A DNA stretch of 64,000 nucleotides from Blautia wexlerae DSM 19850 (GCF_025148125.1 NZ_CP102267.1:4102501-4166500); one strand, 5' to 3'; counted from the first letter of the stretch, positions 1 to 12,252 are shown. The notes: generated by a model from the sequence alone, not told the origin. Program-made: numbers and translations.

Positions 1-80
1 CCGGAAGGGATTCCCCAAAACACCAGAAATTATCTTCATTATTTGCCCGGATATTTCCTGTATGGCAGGTATATGCACAT

Positions 81-1988
81 TCAATCTGATACATTGCCAT
101 TATCTGTCTTTGTTCCTTCTCCCTTCAATGCTTTCAATGAATTGTTCCAGTATTTCTCGCCACGTTTCACGAATTCCTCATTATCTTTTTCGTTATCGTG
201 ACACTTTCCATTGGAATCGATCCATCTTATCAGTTCGCCGTCGTTATAATAATAATATTCTGAAGTTTCATCATACCAGATATATGCAAAGAATAACTTC
301 TCTCCCCAGTAGAAATATTCTTCATAAACTCCATCTCCGGATTCTGCCGGATAGACCAGAGCTTTCATGCATTCACTCTCAATATCCAGATTTCCATCTG
401 CCTGCTGAGTGGTCTTTACCCTTCTCAGATATCGCAGAACAGCTCCTTCTGTTCCAACCCAGTCGTAACTGTTCAGATTATCTGTGATAGTTGTTGCCTG
501 CTCCTTGATCGTATCCAGAGCCTTGGAGAAATCTTTGGATCCGGATTTTGTGGAGCTGTATTTCTCATCATCCAGAATTGCGATCGGATTATCCTCCTGT
601 CCTTCCTGAGCATGATCTGTACTTACTCTGTAATAGACGGCGGCCATCATAAGTATCGCTGTACCTGCCACAATTGCAAGCAATGCCCTGCGCAGCAGCT
701 GTTTCTTCCTGCGTCTTCGCTTTCTGGCTTCCACAGCACGCGCAGATCTTATCGCAACTGTTTCTGATGGCGTTTCCTGTGGCTGTATTTTCTGTTCTGC
801 TACAACTGACATTGTTTCTTTATCTGTAAAGCCGCTCGCCGGAACATTGTTTACAGCACGTTTTCTTTTTGCAGTATTCTGAAAATCTGATGTTTTTTTA
901 TTTCCCTGGGTATTCTGTACCGACGTATTCTGCACTGTACTTTTTCGTACATTTTCAGCATCTGATGTAACATTCTGTGCTGCTCTGCCGTTCTGTGCAA
1001 TTGCACTATATGATTCTGTTTTATCCGTTCCTGCTTTCTGAACACCGTTTTGTAACTGCCGGATTCTGCCAGATCTTCCATTTTTCAGATCATCCAACGC
1101 ACTATAAAGCTCCTCCGGTGTCTGATATCTCTGTGCAGGATCATAAGCACAGGCCTTCATGATAATACGGGCAAACTGTGTTCCTGCATCCACAGGTGCA
1201 CTCATCTGCTCTCCTGCAACACGCTTATTTAATGCATTTTCCTTATCCCTGTAAGTGATAAACTGTTTTTCCAGACTCATAAATGGCAGTCTGTTATGAT
1301 TCACCAGCCTGTACAGCACAATCCCAAGAGAATAAATATCTACCCTGCTGTCATATTTCTCACCTTTATACATCTCAGGCGCCATATAAGAGTAAGTACC
1401 TTTCTTGGAAAATCCGCTCATGGTTCGCTCAAGTTCACGTGCAATTCCGAAATCTCCAAGCTTAAAATCGCCAAATCTGGATACAAAAATATTCTCCGGC
1501 TTGATATCCCTGTGAATGATCTTAAGTTTCCGGCAATATTCCAGTGCCTTACTCAAATCCATTCCCAGCTTTATTACCTCTTTCTCAGTAAGCTGCTTTT
1601 CCGCACAGTAATCCATAAAACTTGTCAGATATTCCATCCTTATGGAAATCTCCCATCCAATGACATCCAGATATTCCATAACCTTAAAATCTTCTACAGA
1701 GACAATGTAAGAGTTTCCTCGAAAGTATTCCATGGTACTGATTTCCTGAATACATTCCTCAACCAGATTCTGAAAATACTGTCTTGTGGACTGCTCATCC
1801 CCTGTTTCAGAACGTACGCTGTTCAACTCGCTCTGGCTTCCGGGTATATTGATGATCTTGATAGCAGAATAGAAAGATTTTCCACGTTCTGTTCTCTGTG
1901 CCTTATACACCTTTCCAAAAGAGCCTTCGCCGATTTTCTCTATGATTTTCCATTCCGGCCATGCTGAAACCGGAAGTTCTTTATCCAT
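81..1988 (-). CDS. membrane-anchored Ser/Thr protein kinase (Hanks type)
   Basis: Eukaryotic-like serine/threonine kinase of about 635 residues that should phosphorylate cytoplasmic proteins. The N-terminal kinase domain (about 1-300) has the glycine loop GEGSFGKVYKA, the lysine strand SAIKII, catalytic loop HRDIKPEN and DFGIAR. A low-complexity Gln/Thr/Ser linker follows, then a basic stretch and one membrane segment (ALLAIVAGTAILMMAAVYY, around residue 440). The roughly 180-residue C-terminal part would lie outside the cell; it is acidic and Tyr-rich and has no PASTA repeats, so the sensed signal is unknown. I chose the ATG at 1988 because GGAGGTG lies just upstream; an upstream in-frame start adds 17 residues without a ribosome site. 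It lies about 300 bp downstream of rpoC on the same strand, behind the rpoC terminator, so it is probably transcribed separately. Confidence 0.9.
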   Translation of the reverse strand: MDKELPVSAWPEWKIIEKIGEGSFGKVYKAQRTERGKSFYSAIKIINIPGSQSELNSVRSETGDEQSTRQYFQNLVEECIQEISTMEYFRGNSYIVSVEDFKVMEYLDVIGWEISIRMEYLTSFMDYCAEKQLTEKEVIKLGMDLSKALEYCRKLKIIHRDIKPENIFVSRFGDFKLGDFGIARELERTMSGFSKKGTYSYMAPEMYKGEKYDSRVDIYSLGIVLYRLVNHNRLPFMSLEKQFITYRDKENALNKRVAGEQMSAPVDAGTQFARIIMKACAYDPAQRYQTPEELYSALDDLKNGRSGRIRQLQNGVQKAGTDKTESYSAIAQNGRAAQNVTSDAENVRKSTVQNTSVQNTQGNKKTSDFQNTAKRKRAVNNVPASGFTDKETMSVVAEQKIQPQETPSETVAIRSARAVEARKRRRRKKQLLRRALLAIVAGTAILMMAAVYYRVSTDHAQEGQEDNPIAILDDEKYSSTKSGSKDFSKALDTIKEQATTITDNLNSYDWVGTEGAVLRYLRRVKTTQQADGNLDIESECMKALVYPAESGDGVYEEYFYWGEKLFFAYIWYDETSEYYYYNDGELIRWIDSNGKCHDNEKDNEEFVKRGEKYWNNSLKALKGEGTKTDNGNVSD

Positions 1989-2195
1989 ATTGCACCTCCA
2001 TTTCTGTTCAATTTCTATTTCCTTCCCTGTCCCGGTCAATGCTTTTTACAAGCTGTTACCGGAAACAAAAATGTATATTTATCATAACTGTAAAAATACT
2101 TCACAGTTCATTACCTGCTCATAATGTACTGGTATTATAACACAAAAAGCAGTTTCTTTGTATTTTTCTCTTTTTTCGGCAATGGAATGTTCCGG

Positions 2196-2251
2196 AAAAT
2201 AAAAGAGAACTACCTCGCCGGCAAAATCTGTCGGCACAGATAGTTCTCTTG
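2196..2251 (-). terminator. Rho-independent terminator after rpoC
   Basis: On the minus strand AAGAGAACTA pairs with TAGTTCTCTT around a GC-containing loop, and TTTTATTTT follows. It begins about 45 bp past the rpoC stop codon and should end the rpoB-rpoC transcript before the kinase gene. Confidence 0.85.
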
Positions 2252-2297
2252 TGAATTCATATCAAATCAGTCCGGATAAGTTATCTACTCCGTTGAA

Positions 2298-5200
2298 TCA
2301 TTCGTTGTCTTCTGCATCGTCTGAAGCCTGATCATCAGCTTCGTCTTCAGCAGCCTCTTCTTCATCAGATTCTTCAACATCGAATTCTTCGTCTTCCGGA
2401 AGTTCTTCATCCATTGTGATCATCTCATCATCTTTGATTTCTTCATCTTCCGTAAGTTCTTCGGCTATATCTTCAACCTTTACTTCCGGTTCAGGCATTG
2501 TGCTGTTGAGTCTTACATCTCTGTAGCGTTTCATACCGGTACCTGCAGGAATCAGTTTACCGATGATTACGTTCTCTTTCAGACCGATCAGCGGGTCAAC
2601 TTTACCCTTGATAGCGGCTTCAGTCAGAACTTTAGTTGTTTCCTGGAAGGAAGCGGCTGACAGGAAGGAGTTTGTAGCAAGAGATGCCTTGGTAATACCA
2701 AGCATAACCTGTTTTCCATCTGCAGGCTGTTTGCCTTCTTTTTCCATCTGCTCGTTAACGTCCTCGTATTCAAGGAAGTCAACCAGTGTTCCAGGAAGGA
2801 ATTCTGTATCCCCGTTATCTTCGATACGGATTTTCTTCAGCATCTGACGAACAATAACTTCGATATGCTTATCGCTGATCTCAACACCCTGGAGACGATA
2901 TACACGCTGTACTTCACGGATCATATAATCCTGAACTGCACGTACACCCTTAATTCTCAGGATATCATGCGGATTTACGCTACCTTCTGTAAGTTCATCA
3001 CCTGCTTCAAGGATCTGTCCGTCTGTGATCTTGATACGGGATCCGTATGGAATAAGGTAAGTCTTGGATTCTCCTATTTCCTGATCTGTAACGATAACTT
3101 CACGTTTCTTCTTAGTGTCATTGATAACAGCAACACCAGGAATCTCTGTGATGATGGCAAGACCTTTCGGCTTTCTTGCCTCAAAAAGCTCCTCGACACG
3201 AGGAAGACCCTGTGTGATATCTCCACCGGCAACACCACCACTGTGGAAAGTACGCATGGTAAGCTGTGTACCTGGCTCACCGATAGACTGAGCAGCGATG
3301 ATACCGACAGATTCACCAACCTGTACCGGCTCGCCGGTTGCAAGGTTCGCACCGTAACATTTCGCACAGATACCAACTTTACATTTACATGTAAGGATTG
3401 TACGGATCTTAACTTTCTCGATAGATCCGCCTGTCTGGTTGTCCACGCCTTCTTTCATGATGCGGGCAGCACGTTTCGGTGTGATCATATGGTTGGCTTT
3501 TACGATAACTTCGCCATCTTTATTCTTAATTGTCTCACAGGAGAAACGACCTGTGATACGCTCCTGAAGTCCTTCGATCTCTTCTTTACCATCTACAAAA
3601 GATTCTACATACATACCTGAGATCTCATCTCTGTTTTCACAGCAGTCTGTCTCACGTACGATCAGATCCTGAGAAACGTCAACCATACGTCTTGTCAGGT
3701 AACCTGAATCGGCTGTACGAAGAGCTGTATCGGACATACCTTTACGTGCTCCATGTGCAGACATGAAGTATTCCAGTACGTCAAGACCTTCACGGAAGTT
3801 TGACTTGATAGGCAGCTCGATGGTGTGACCGGTTGTATCGGCCATCAGTCCTCGCATACCTGCAAGCTGTTTGATCTGTTTATCGGAACCACGGGCACCG
3901 GAGTCAGCCATCATGAAGATGTTGTTGTATTTATCAAGACCGGTCAGCAGAGCATGTGTAAGCTCATCGTCAGTCTTCTTCCATGTATCAACAACTTCTT
4001 TGTAACGCTCTTCCTCGGTGATAAGACCACGTTTATAGTTCTTTGTGATAAGGTCTACAGTATCCTGAGCCTGTTTGATCATTTCCGGTTTCTGAGGCGG
4101 AACTGTCATATCGGCAATGGCAACAGTCATGGCTGCACGTGTGGAATATTTGTAACCTGTAGCTTTGATCGCATCAAGAACCTCAGCAGTCTTTGTAGCA
4201 CCGTGAGTATTGATAACTTTTTCAAGAATCTGTTTCAGCTGTTTCTTGGCTACCAGGAAGTCAACCTCAAGAAGAAGTTCATTTCCCGGAACACTTCTGT
4301 CTACGAAACCAAGATCCTGTGGAAGGATTTCGTTAAACAGGAAACGTCCAAGTGTAGATTCTACTGTACCGGTCAGAACGGATCCGTCCGGCATTGTCTT
4401 GCTGCAGCGAACATGGATTCTGGACTGCAGTGTGATTACTTTATTCTCATAAGCAAGGATTGCTTCGTTTACGCTCTTGAAGAACTTGCCTTCACCCTTG
4501 TTTCCAGGTCTTTCCTGAGTCAGATAGTAGATACCAAGTACCATATCCTGTGAAGGAACGGCTACAGGACCACCATCAGAAGGTTTCAGCAGGTTGTTCG
4601 GTGATAACAGAAGGAAACGGCACTCTGCCTGTGCTTCCTGTGAAAGCGGAAGATGTACGGCCATCTGGTCACCATCGAAGTCAGCGTTGAATGCGGTACA
4701 AACCAGCGGATGCAGTTTGATCGCTTTACCTTCTACAAGGATCGGTTCGAATGCCTGGATACCAAGACGATGCAGTGTAGGTGCTCGGTTCAGCATAACC
4801 GGATGTTCTTTGATAACATCCTCCAGAACATCCCATACAGCAGGCTCCAGCTTCTCAACCATTTTCTTGGCGTTCTTAATGTTGTGTGAAGTTCCGTTGG
4901 CAACAAGCTCTTTCATAACGAAAGGTTTGAACAGCTCAATGGCCATCTCTTTCGGAAGACCACACTGATAAATCTTAAGTTCCGGTCCTACAACGATAAC
5001 GGAACGTCCGGAATAGTCAACTCGTTTACCGAGAAGGTTCTGACGGAAACGTCCGGATTTACCTTTCAGCATATCAGAAAGGGATTTCAGGGCTCTGTTT
5101 CCAGGACCTGTTACAGGACGTCCGCGACGACCGTTGTCGATCAGGGCATCAACAGCTTCCTGAAGCATACGTTTCTCGTTACGAACGATAATATCCGGTG

Positions 5201-6053
5201 CGCCTAATTCCAGAAGTCTCTTCAGACGGTTGTTACGGTTGATGATTCTTCTGTAAAGGTCATTTAAGTCAGATGTAGCGAAACGTCCTCCATCCAGCTG
5301 AACCATAGGACGAAGATCCGGCGGGATTACAGGGATCACTGTCATGATCATCCACTCAGGACGGTTTCCTGACTCGCGGAAGGATTCTACAACTTCCAGA
5401 CGTTTGATGATTCTGGCACGTTTCTGGCCTGTAGCATCTTTTAATTCTTTTTTCAGTTCAACAGAATCTTTCTCAAGATCAATTGCCTCAAGAAGCTCTT
5501 TGATGGATTCTGCACCCATACCTACGCGGAAATCATATCCATAAGCCTCACGTGCATCCTGATATTCTCTCTCTGTAAGTACCTGTTTGTACTGGAGTCC
5601 GGAATTAGCCGGATCCAGTACGATATAGTTAGCAAAGTAAAGAACTTTCTCCAGAGTTCTCGGAGAAATGTCAAGGATCAGTCCCATACGGGACGGAATT
5701 CCTTTGAAATACCAGATGTGGGATACCGGAGCAGCCAGCTCGATATGTCCCATACGCTCTCTACGTACAGAGGATTTGGTAACTTCTACACCACATCTGT
5801 CGCAGACAACGCCTTTATAGCGAATCTTTTTGTACTTTCCACAGTGGCACTCCCAGTCCTTGCTCGGTCCAAAGATTCTTTCACAGAAAAGTCCGTCTTT
5901 CTCCGGCTTTAAGGTACGGTAGTTGATGGTCTCAGGTTTTAAAACCTCGCCTCTTGACCACTCTCTGATTTTCTCAGGGGACGCCAGTCCGATTTTGATG
6001 GCATCGAAAGTCATTGGCTGATATGTTTCATTGGCGTTAGTTGTTTCTGCCAT
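2298..6053 (-). CDS. rpoC: DNA-directed RNA polymerase subunit beta'
   Basis: Largest catalytic subunit of RNA polymerase, 1251 residues, the usual bacterial length without large lineage insertions. The N-terminal zinc ribbon cysteines ([18 protein letters not shown]) are near residues 69-90. The Mg-binding motif NADFDGDQM is near residue 460, and the second zinc site ([13 protein letters not shown]) is near residue 890, followed by the bridge and trigger-loop region. The last 50 or so residues are almost entirely Asp/Glu, an unusually long acidic tail. The start has AAGGGGAAAG about 8 bases upstream, and the gene follows rpoB by 17 bp, so the two are co-transcribed. Confidence 0.99.
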   Translation of the reverse strand: MAETTNANETYQPMTFDAIKIGLASPEKIREWSRGEVLKPETINYRTLKPEKDGLFCERIFGPSKDWECHCGKYKKIRYKGVVCDRCGVEVTKSSVRRERMGHIELAAPVSHIWYFKGIPSRMGLILDISPRTLEKVLYFANYIVLDPANSGLQYKQVLTEREYQDAREAYGYDFRVGMGAESIKELLEAIDLEKDSVELKKELKDATGQKRARIIKRLEVVESFRESGNRPEWMIMTVIPVIPPDLRPMVQLDGGRFATSDLNDLYRRIINRNNRLKRLLELGAPDIIVRNEKRMLQEAVDALIDNGRRGRPVTGPGNRALKSLSDMLKGKSGRFRQNLLGKRVDYSGRSVIVVGPELKIYQCGLPKEMAIELFKPFVMKELVANGTSHNIKNAKKMVEKLEPAVWDVLEDVIKEHPVMLNRAPTLHRLGIQAFEPILVEGKAIKLHPLVCTAFNADFDGDQMAVHLPLSQEAQAECRFLLLSPNNLLKPSDGGPVAVPSQDMVLGIYYLTQERPGNKGEGKFFKSVNEAILAYENKVITLQSRIHVRCSKTMPDGSVLTGTVESTLGRFLFNEILPQDLGFVDRSVPGNELLLEVDFLVAKKQLKQILEKVINTHGATKTAEVLDAIKATGYKYSTRAAMTVAIADMTVPPQKPEMIKQAQDTVDLITKNYKRGLITEEERYKEVVDTWKKTDDELTHALLTGLDKYNNIFMMADSGARGSDKQIKQLAGMRGLMADTTGHTIELPIKSNFREGLDVLEYFMSAHGARKGMSDTALRTADSGYLTRRMVDVSQDLIVRETDCCENRDEISGMYVESFVDGKEEIEGLQERITGRFSCETIKNKDGEVIVKANHMITPKRAARIMKEGVDNQTGGSIEKVKIRTILTCKCKVGICAKCYGANLATGEPVQVGESVGIIAAQSIGEPGTQLTMRTFHSGGVAGGDITQGLPRVEELFEARKPKGLAIITEIPGVAVINDTKKKREVIVTDQEIGESKTYLIPYGSRIKITDGQILEAGDELTEGSVNPHDILRIKGVRAVQDYMIREVQRVYRLQGVEISDKHIEVIVRQMLKKIRIEDNGDTEFLPGTLVDFLEYEDVNEQMEKEGKQPADGKQVMLGITKASLATNSFLSAASFQETTKVLTEAAIKGKVDPLIGLKENVIIGKLIPAGTGMKRYRDVRLNSTMPEPEVKVEDIAEELTEDEEIKDDEMITMDEELPEDEEFDVEESDEEEAAEDEADDQASDDAEDNE

Positions 6054-6070
6054 GTATTCTTTCCCCTTTC

Positions 6071-9000
6071 TTACTCTTCGTCATTGTCTTCAAGAGCCTC
6101 ATCCAGCTCAATGAAGTCATCCTCATCTTCATCCTCGTCAATGTCAACGAGTTCTTCTCCGTCAAACTCCTGCTTTGTATAGCCATGTTTGCCGTAGTCT
6201 TCTTCTCTGTCGTGATGTCTTCTGGAATCTCCCTCGATGACAGAACGAAGGTCTGTGTCACCGTAATCTACAGATTCAAGAAGATGTACTTCTGTATTGT
6301 CATCCTTGAGTACCTTCACATCCAGACCAAGAGACTGAAGTTCTTTTAAGAGAACCTTGAAGGATTCCGGAATACCCGGCTCAGGAATATTGTCACCCTT
6401 GATGATTGCTTCGTATGTCTTAACACGTCCAACAACATCATCGGATTTTACTGTCAGGATTTCCTGCAGTGTGTAAGATGCACCGTATGCTTCCAGTGCC
6501 CAAACCTCCATCTCACCGAAACGCTGTCCACCGAACTGTGCTTTACCACCCAGTGGCTGCTGTGTTACCAGAGAGTAAGGACCTGTAGAACGTGCATGGA
6601 TCTTATCATCAACCAGATGGTGCAGCTTCAGATAGTGCATGTGACCAATTGTTACAGGACTGTCGAAGTACTCTCCTGTACGGCCGTCACGCAGACGCAC
6701 TTTACCGTCTCTGGAGATCGGAACACCCTTCCACAGTGCTCTGTGGGCTTTGTTCTCATCCAGATACTGCATTACATCCGGTGCTAAAATGTCTTTGTAT
6801 TTCTCGCGGAACTCTTCAAAGTCTTCTGTGTTTACATAGTCGTTTGCAAGTTCCAGTGTATCCTGGATATCATGCTCGTTTGCACCCTGGAAAATAGGAG
6901 TTGCAACGTTGAATCCAAGTGCTTTCGCAGCAAGACTTAAGTGAATCTCCAGGACCTGTCCGATATTCATTCGGGAAGGCACACCCAGAGGATTCAGCAC
7001 GATATCAAGAGGACGTCCGTTCGGAAGGAATGGCATATCTTCAACAGGAAGTACACGGGAAACAACACCCTTGTTACCATGACGTCCGGCCATCTTATCA
7101 CCAACGGAAATCTTTCTCTTCTGTGCGATGTAGATACGTACGGACTGGTTAACACCAGGTGACATCTCATCGCCGTTCTCTCTTGTAAATACCTTGGCAT
7201 CTACGATAATACCGTATTCACCGTGAGGTACTTTCAGAGAAGTATCACGTACTTCACGTGCTTTCTCACCAAAGATCGCACGAAGAAGTCTCTCTTCTGC
7301 CGTAAGCTCTGTCTCTCCCTTAGGAGTAACTTTACCAACAAGGATATCGCCGGCACGTACTTCAGCACCGATACGGATAATACCACGCTCATCCAGATCC
7401 TTCAGAGCGTCATCACCCACGCCAGGAACATCACGTGTGATCTCTTCCGGTCCCAGTTTGGTATCACGGGCTTCACATTCATATTCTTCAATATGAACAG
7501 ATGTATAAACATCGTCCATAACAAGTCTTTCACTGAGGAGTACCGCATCCTCGTAGTTATAACCTTCCCATGTCATGAATCCGATCAGCGGGTTCTTACC
7601 AAGAGCAAGTTCTCCGTTTGCTGTGGAAGGACCATCTGCGATAACCTGTCCTGCCTCTACGTGCTCACCCTGGAATACGATTGGTTTCTGGTTATAACAG
7701 TTACTCTGGTTACTTCTCAGATATTTAGTCAGATGGTAATCATCTTTTGTACCATCATCATTCTTAATGCTGATATCTGTAGATGTGGAACGAAGTACAG
7801 TACCGGATTTCTTTGCAACTACGCAGACACCGGAGTCAACTGCTGTCTTCACTTCCATACCAGTACCAACTGCCGGAGCCTCTGTTGTCAGAAGCGGCAC
7901 AGCCTGACGCTGCATGTTTGATCCCATCAGCGCACGGTTGGCATCGTCGTTCTGCAGGAACGGGATCAGGGCAGTAGCGACGGAGAATACCATACGAGGA
8001 GATACGTCCATGTAATCAAACATATGACGCTCATACTCCTGAGTCTCTTCACGGAAACGGCCGGATACATTCTTATGAATGAAATGTCCTTCTTCGTCCA
8101 GAGGCTCATTCGCCTGTGCTACATGGTAATTATCCTCTTCATCAGCAGTCATATATACAACCTCATCTGTTACACGAGGATTCTTAGGATCTGCTTTGTC
8201 GATCTTGCGGTATGGTGCCTCAATAAATCCGTACTGATTGATTCTTGCATAAGATGCAAGAGAGTTGATCAGACCGATGTTAGGACCTTCAGGTGTCTCG
8301 ACAGGGCACATTCTTCCGTAATGGGAGTAATGGACATCTCGAACCTCGAATCCGGCTCTGTCTCGTGACAGACCGCCAGGTCCCAGGGCGGAAAGACGTC
8401 TCTTGTGTGTCAGCTCACCAAGAGGGTTGTTCTGATCCATAAACTGTGACAGCTGGGAAGAACCGAAGAACTCTTTCACTGCTGCAGTTACAGGTTTAAT
8501 ATTGATCAGGGACTGTGGAGAAATATTCTCTGTATCCTGAGTTGTCATTCTCTCACGAACCACACGTTCCAGTCTGGAAAGACCGATTCTGTACTGGTTC
8601 TGAAGCAGCTCACCTACCGCACGTATACGACGGTTGCCCAGGTGGTCGATATCATCGGCATTGCCAAGGCCATATTCCAGATGCATATTGTAGTTAATAG
8701 AAGCAAAGATGTCTTCTTTTGTGATATGCTTCGGGATCAGATCATGGATATCTCTGTGGATTGCTGCAATCCTGTCTTCTAATGTATCATTTTCTTCCAG
8801 AATGTTTTCGAGAACAGGGTAGTATACTGCTTCTGTAACACCGATGCTCTTTGGATCTTCGATTTCCGGAAGATAGTGGCGGATATCAACCATTAAGTTA
8901 GAAAGAACCTTGATTCTACGGTCTTCCTCGCCAAGGATCCATACATATGGAACAGCGCTGTTCTGGATGGTATTTGCCATTTCTTTTGTCACAACAGTTC

Positions 9001-9931
9001 CTTCTTCTGCCAGGATTTCGCCTGTAGAAGCATCAACAACATCCTCAGCCAGTCTGTGACCAACGATTCTTCTGTTGAGGTGGAGCTTCTTGTTAAATTT
9101 ATAACGTCCAACTTTCGCAAGGTCATATCTTCTCGGATCAAAGAACATTGCATTGATAAGGCTCTCCGCACTCTCAACTGCAAGCGGCTCACCCGGACGG
9201 ATTTTCTTGTATAATTCAAGAAGACCTTCCTGATAGTTGGTGGATGTATCCTTTGTAAAACTTGCAAGGATCTTTGGCTCTTCACCGAAGAGATCAATAA
9301 TCTCTGCATTGCTTCCTACACCAAGTGCTCGGATCAGAACAGTGATCGGAACCTTTCTTGTTCTGTCAACACGTACATAGAAAACATCATTAGAGTCTGT
9401 CTCATATTCCAGCCATGCACCTCTGTTCGGGATAACAGTACTGGAGAACAGTCTCTTACCAAGTTTATCATGCGCTATTGCGTAATAGATTCCAGGGGAA
9501 CGTACTAACTGGCTGACAATTACTCGTTCTGCACCATTGATGACAAAGGTACCTGTAACAGTCATGATCGGTAAATCTCCCATGAAAATCTCGTGTTCGT
9601 TGATTTCCTCTGTTTCTTTGTTAATCAGTCTCACTCGAACCTTCAAAGGTGCGGCGTAAGTTGCGTCACGTTCTTTACACTGTTCGATAGTATATTTCGC
9701 ATCCTTCTCGTCAAATGTAAAGTCGATGAATTCCAGGCTGAGCTTTCCGCTGTAGTCCGCGATCGGAGAAATATCATCAAAGACTTCCCTAAGTCCTTCA
9801 TCAAGAAACCATTTATAAGAATCCCTCTGGACTTCGATCAGGTTTGGCATTTCCAGGACTTCTTCTTGTCTCTGGTAGCTCATACGCATGCTTTTTCCAG
9901 TTTTTACAGAACGAATTCTGTTTTTTTCCAT
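6071..9931 (-). CDS. rpoB: DNA-directed RNA polymerase subunit beta
   Basis: Beta subunit of RNA polymerase, 1286 residues. The rifampicin pocket region reads [20 protein letters not shown] then [10 protein letters not shown]. The Asp, His and Ser positions most often altered in resistant strains carry the ordinary residues, so sequence-level rifampicin sensitivity is expected. Other landmarks are the GRHGNKGV motif and the C-terminal clamp motif [18 protein letters not shown]. The protein ends in an acidic tail ([11 protein letters not shown] and onward) of about 25 residues, matching the acidic tail of RpoC. It has its own consensus promoter 100 bp upstream because a beta-helix gene separates it from rplL, unlike the usual rplJL-rpoBC arrangement. 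Confidence 0.99.
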   Translation of the reverse strand: MEKNRIRSVKTGKSMRMSYQRQEEVLEMPNLIEVQRDSYKWFLDEGLREVFDDISPIADYSGKLSLEFIDFTFDEKDAKYTIEQCKERDATYAAPLKVRVRLINKETEEINEHEIFMGDLPIMTVTGTFVINGAERVIVSQLVRSPGIYYAIAHDKLGKRLFSSTVIPNRGAWLEYETDSNDVFYVRVDRTRKVPITVLIRALGVGSNAEIIDLFGEEPKILASFTKDTSTNYQEGLLELYKKIRPGEPLAVESAESLINAMFFDPRRYDLAKVGRYKFNKKLHLNRRIVGHRLAEDVVDASTGEILAEEGTVVTKEMANTIQNSAVPYVWILGEEDRRIKVLSNLMVDIRHYLPEIEDPKSIGVTEAVYYPVLENILEENDTLEDRIAAIHRDIHDLIPKHITKEDIFASINYNMHLEYGLGNADDIDHLGNRRIRAVGELLQNQYRIGLSRLERVVRERMTTQDTENISPQSLINIKPVTAAVKEFFGSSQLSQFMDQNNPLGELTHKRRLSALGPGGLSRDRAGFEVRDVHYSHYGRMCPVETPEGPNIGLINSLASYARINQYGFIEAPYRKIDKADPKNPRVTDEVVYMTADEEDNYHVAQANEPLDEEGHFIHKNVSGRFREETQEYERHMFDYMDVSPRMVFSVATALIPFLQNDDANRALMGSNMQRQAVPLLTTEAPAVGTGMEVKTAVDSGVCVVAKKSGTVLRSTSTDISIKNDDGTKDDYHLTKYLRSNQSNCYNQKPIVFQGEHVEAGQVIADGPSTANGELALGKNPLIGFMTWEGYNYEDAVLLSERLVMDDVYTSVHIEEYECEARDTKLGPEEITRDVPGVGDDALKDLDERGIIRIGAEVRAGDILVGKVTPKGETELTAEERLLRAIFGEKAREVRDTSLKVPHGEYGIIVDAKVFTRENGDEMSPGVNQSVRIYIAQKRKISVGDKMAGRHGNKGVVSRVLPVEDMPFLPNGRPLDIVLNPLGVPSRMNIGQVLEIHLSLAAKALGFNVATPIFQGANEHDIQDTLELANDYVNTEDFEEFREKYKDILAPDVMQYLDENKAHRALWKGVPISRDGKVRLRDGRTGEYFDSPVTIGHMHYLKLHHLVDDKIHARSTGPYSLVTQQPLGGKAQFGGQRFGEMEVWALEAYGASYTLQEILTVKSDDVVGRVKTYEAIIKGDNIPEPGIPESFKVLLKELQSLGLDVKVLKDDNTEVHLLESVDYGDTDLRSVIEGDSRRHHDREEDYGKHGYTKQEFDGEELVDIDEDEDEDDFIELDEALEDNDEE

Positions 9932-10028
9932 TGACGTTTCACCCCTGTTTTTTCTTTAAATTTATTATAACTTGACCCTTTTTGCCAAAAGACATAAAGG
10001 CACATCTTGCCATAATATAGCATTCTTC

Positions 10029-10057
10029 ACTATAGCACAGCAAGTTGCGCCTGTCAA
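10029..10057 (-). promoter_or_regulatory. sigma-A-type promoter of rpoBC
   Basis: On the minus strand TTGACA, a 17-bp spacer and TATAGT lie about 100 bp before the rpoB start codon. It lets rpoBC be transcribed independently of the upstream rplJL and beta-helix genes. Confidence 0.85.
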
Positions 10058-10112
10058 TCACTTTTTTGATATTTTTTTAATTTTTTCAAATAATTGCAAC
10101 AGTCGCTATTTC

Positions 10113-10139
10113 GTTACTGTGAACGGAGCGAACAGTAAC
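10113..10139. repeat. 27-bp palindrome, end fragment of the 142-bp structured repeat
   Basis: GTTACTGT and ACAGTAAC flank GAACGGAGCGA, forming a near-perfect palindrome that abuts the stop codon of the beta-helix gene. The same sequence (GAACGGAGTGA version) forms the right end of the longer repeats at 13778 and 31667. It may act as the 3' end structure of the beta-helix mRNA. No long T-run follows. Confidence 0.75.
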
Positions 10140-10140
10140 G

Positions 10141-12231
10141 CTATTTCTTCGGGATTTTACTGTTTCTTACATGGATACGATTTGAATATCCATTTTCTTC
10201 AAAACGATTGCCTTTATAACTGCTGATATGAGAACGGATAAATTCCGCCGCATATCCTCTGTTGCCGCGGAAGGAATTTCCGTCTGCCGAAATCCCCTTT
10301 GATCCGGCAATGCGCAGACCTGATTTTTTATTGGAACCACAGACATTTCCCTGCACAGAAGAATGATTGCTTCTTATATTGAGTTCAATTCCATTGATCG
10401 CATTTTCAGAAACAAAATTATCCGCTACCATTGCTGACTCACATCTCTGCAGAAGAATTCCTCTTGCCTTATTTTTAAAACTGTAATTGCCATCAACCAC
10501 ACTCTTATCAATACATTTTACAAGTATGCCATTTGCCGCACTGGTACTGACTCTGTTGTGTTCAATACGGCTTCCTGCTGCAAGCCCTGAAGCCAGAATC
10601 CCATCTTTCATAAATCCGGAGACTGTATTTCCGTAAATCCGGCAGATTTTCTGTGAAGCCTCTGTTCCGACTGCATAAATCCCATATCCGTTTCCGCCGG
10701 AAAGATTGTTATAGGAAACTCTGATATTGCTTCCCTTGGCAACACTGATCCCCATATTGTTGTAGGTATGACTATCAGAAAGTCTGACTGTGTTCCCCCT
10801 GCATGAACAGTCTTCTGCAAGGGAAAATTTAATTCCGTCGCAATTTCCGCTGATCGTATTATTTCTGGCTGTAACTCCGCGAATAATATATCTTCCCGCC
10901 GGAATTCCATTGGTCGTCGGATTTGCTGTATTCTCAGGATCATCATCTTCAGAAGGAATAGTTTCTCCTGCTGAGCCCAGAGATACCTCGCCTGTGATCC
11001 AGATTCCATATCCATTCCATTGTTTGCCATCTATTACGGTTGGTTCCAGAACTGTGATCTGATTATCAGCGATCAGAATATTCTCTGCGTACTGATTTCC
11101 CTCCGGAGATACTTCCTGACCGCTGACAGTATGTGCATTTCTGGTATAAACAGAACGCACATAAACACCACCGCCCACATTTGTCATGGTATTTCCCGTC
11201 ACAACCGTATCCTGATAATTCAGGCACCATATTGCTCTCTTTTTCAGATTATTAAACCGGTTGTTACTGATCGTGATATTTTTATACGGTTTATCAAACA
11301 TCATGCTGTGGCTTCCAATGCCGGCAAATACATCTTCAAAGGTATTATCCTTTATCACAATGTTCTCACAGACACTTCCGTCATATGGAAGATATCCCGG
11401 GAAAATTCTCGGCATACAGGCATCCAGCTGGATACATTCCTGTCCGCCGCCTGTAAACTCTTTCCAGTAGCCCCTGAACGTACATCCTGTAATTTCTGCA
11501 TTCTTCACTCCTGCAAGTTCCAGAAAATGCGATTTAAGGTTATTAAGAAATGTAACATTCTTCACTGTAACATTCGTAGCATGACCGATCCTAAAACCTA
11601 CAAACCCTCCAGGTCCCCCCTTGTCTTCCACACATTCATAGTTTGAATCCCAGGTTCCGCCATCGATAGTTATATTACGGTATCCCTCGTATCCGCCTGC
11701 AGATTTCTTTGTATCGCCAAGACGGAGCAGGATTTCTTTTCGCGGTGAAGTCTTTGTTATCGTGGCACCCTCTGCATATAGATAGATATTGCTGTACATA
11801 TGCAAAGTTCCCGTAAGTGTATAATTTCCGGGTGGCACGATAACTTTGCACTGCTTTTCATCCGTTGCCTTGTCCCTGGCCTGTGCCAGCAGTGTATTTA
11901 ACTTTACAGTAATATCCTCTCCATCCTGCACATTCAGCACAAGTTCCTGCATATTTTCGCGGAACTGATCCGCATCCTCCGCAGAAAAAGTTTCAACGTC
12001 TCCATCACTGAAACCGTCGTCATCCCCAAATTCATTCTCTTCAGTTTTCTCTGCCGACTGCGTATCCGGTATTGACACATCTCCAAAAGTCTCTGAATCT
12101 TCTGATGAATCTTCAAACATCTGTCCTTCTTCCAGTTCAGCCGCCTGTACCTTTACACCTGCATATGGAGTCAGGCAAAGCTGGGCTGCAATGATGATAC
12201 CAAATATGACTGCCGTTTTTCTTTTCATCAT
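10141..12231 (-). CDS. secreted right-handed parallel beta-helix repeat protein
   Basis: A 696-residue exported protein with a signal peptide (MMKRKTAVIFGIIIAAQLCL, ending near residue 30). An Asp/Glu/Ser-rich linker of about 60 residues follows, then an array of beta-helix (PbH1-like) coils rich in Asn, Gly and Ile with NNTI, GNTV and DNTF-like steps. The fold is that of pectate lyase-like and polysaccharide-modifying enzymes. I see no recognised catalytic signature, so the substrate is unknown, but an extracellular glycan-binding or glycan-cleaving role is plausible. The first ATG is preceded by GGAGG at a 10-base spacing. The rplL terminator lies only about 20 bp before this start, leaving little room for a private promoter, so expression may depend on read-through from rplL. 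Its position between rplL and rpoB is unusual. Confidence 0.88.
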   Translation of the reverse strand: MMKRKTAVIFGIIIAAQLCLTPYAGVKVQAAELEEGQMFEDSSEDSETFGDVSIPDTQSAEKTEENEFGDDDGFSDGDVETFSAEDADQFRENMQELVLNVQDGEDITVKLNTLLAQARDKATDEKQCKVIVPPGNYTLTGTLHMYSNIYLYAEGATITKTSPRKEILLRLGDTKKSAGGYEGYRNITIDGGTWDSNYECVEDKGGPGGFVGFRIGHATNVTVKNVTFLNNLKSHFLELAGVKNAEITGCTFRGYWKEFTGGGQECIQLDACMPRIFPGYLPYDGSVCENIVIKDNTFEDVFAGIGSHSMMFDKPYKNITISNNRFNNLKKRAIWCLNYQDTVVTGNTMTNVGGGVYVRSVYTRNAHTVSGQEVSPEGNQYAENILIADNQITVLEPTVIDGKQWNGYGIWITGEVSLGSAGETIPSEDDDPENTANPTTNGIPAGRYIIRGVTARNNTISGNCDGIKFSLAEDCSCRGNTVRLSDSHTYNNMGISVAKGSNIRVSYNNLSGGNGYGIYAVGTEASQKICRIYGNTVSGFMKDGILASGLAAGSRIEHNRVSTSAANGILVKCIDKSVVDGNYSFKNKARGILLQRCESAMVADNFVSENAINGIELNIRSNHSSVQGNVCGSNKKSGLRIAGSKGISADGNSFRGNRGYAAEFIRSHISSYKGNRFEENGYSNRIHVRNSKIPKK

Positions 12232-12252
12232 AGTCTGTAATCCTCCGGCTCT

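Noticed and set aside
2865..4553. long plus-strand frames opposite rpoC
   Set aside because: They are shadows of the strongly biased codon use of rpoC on the other strand and have Cys/Phe/Ser-rich nonsense composition.
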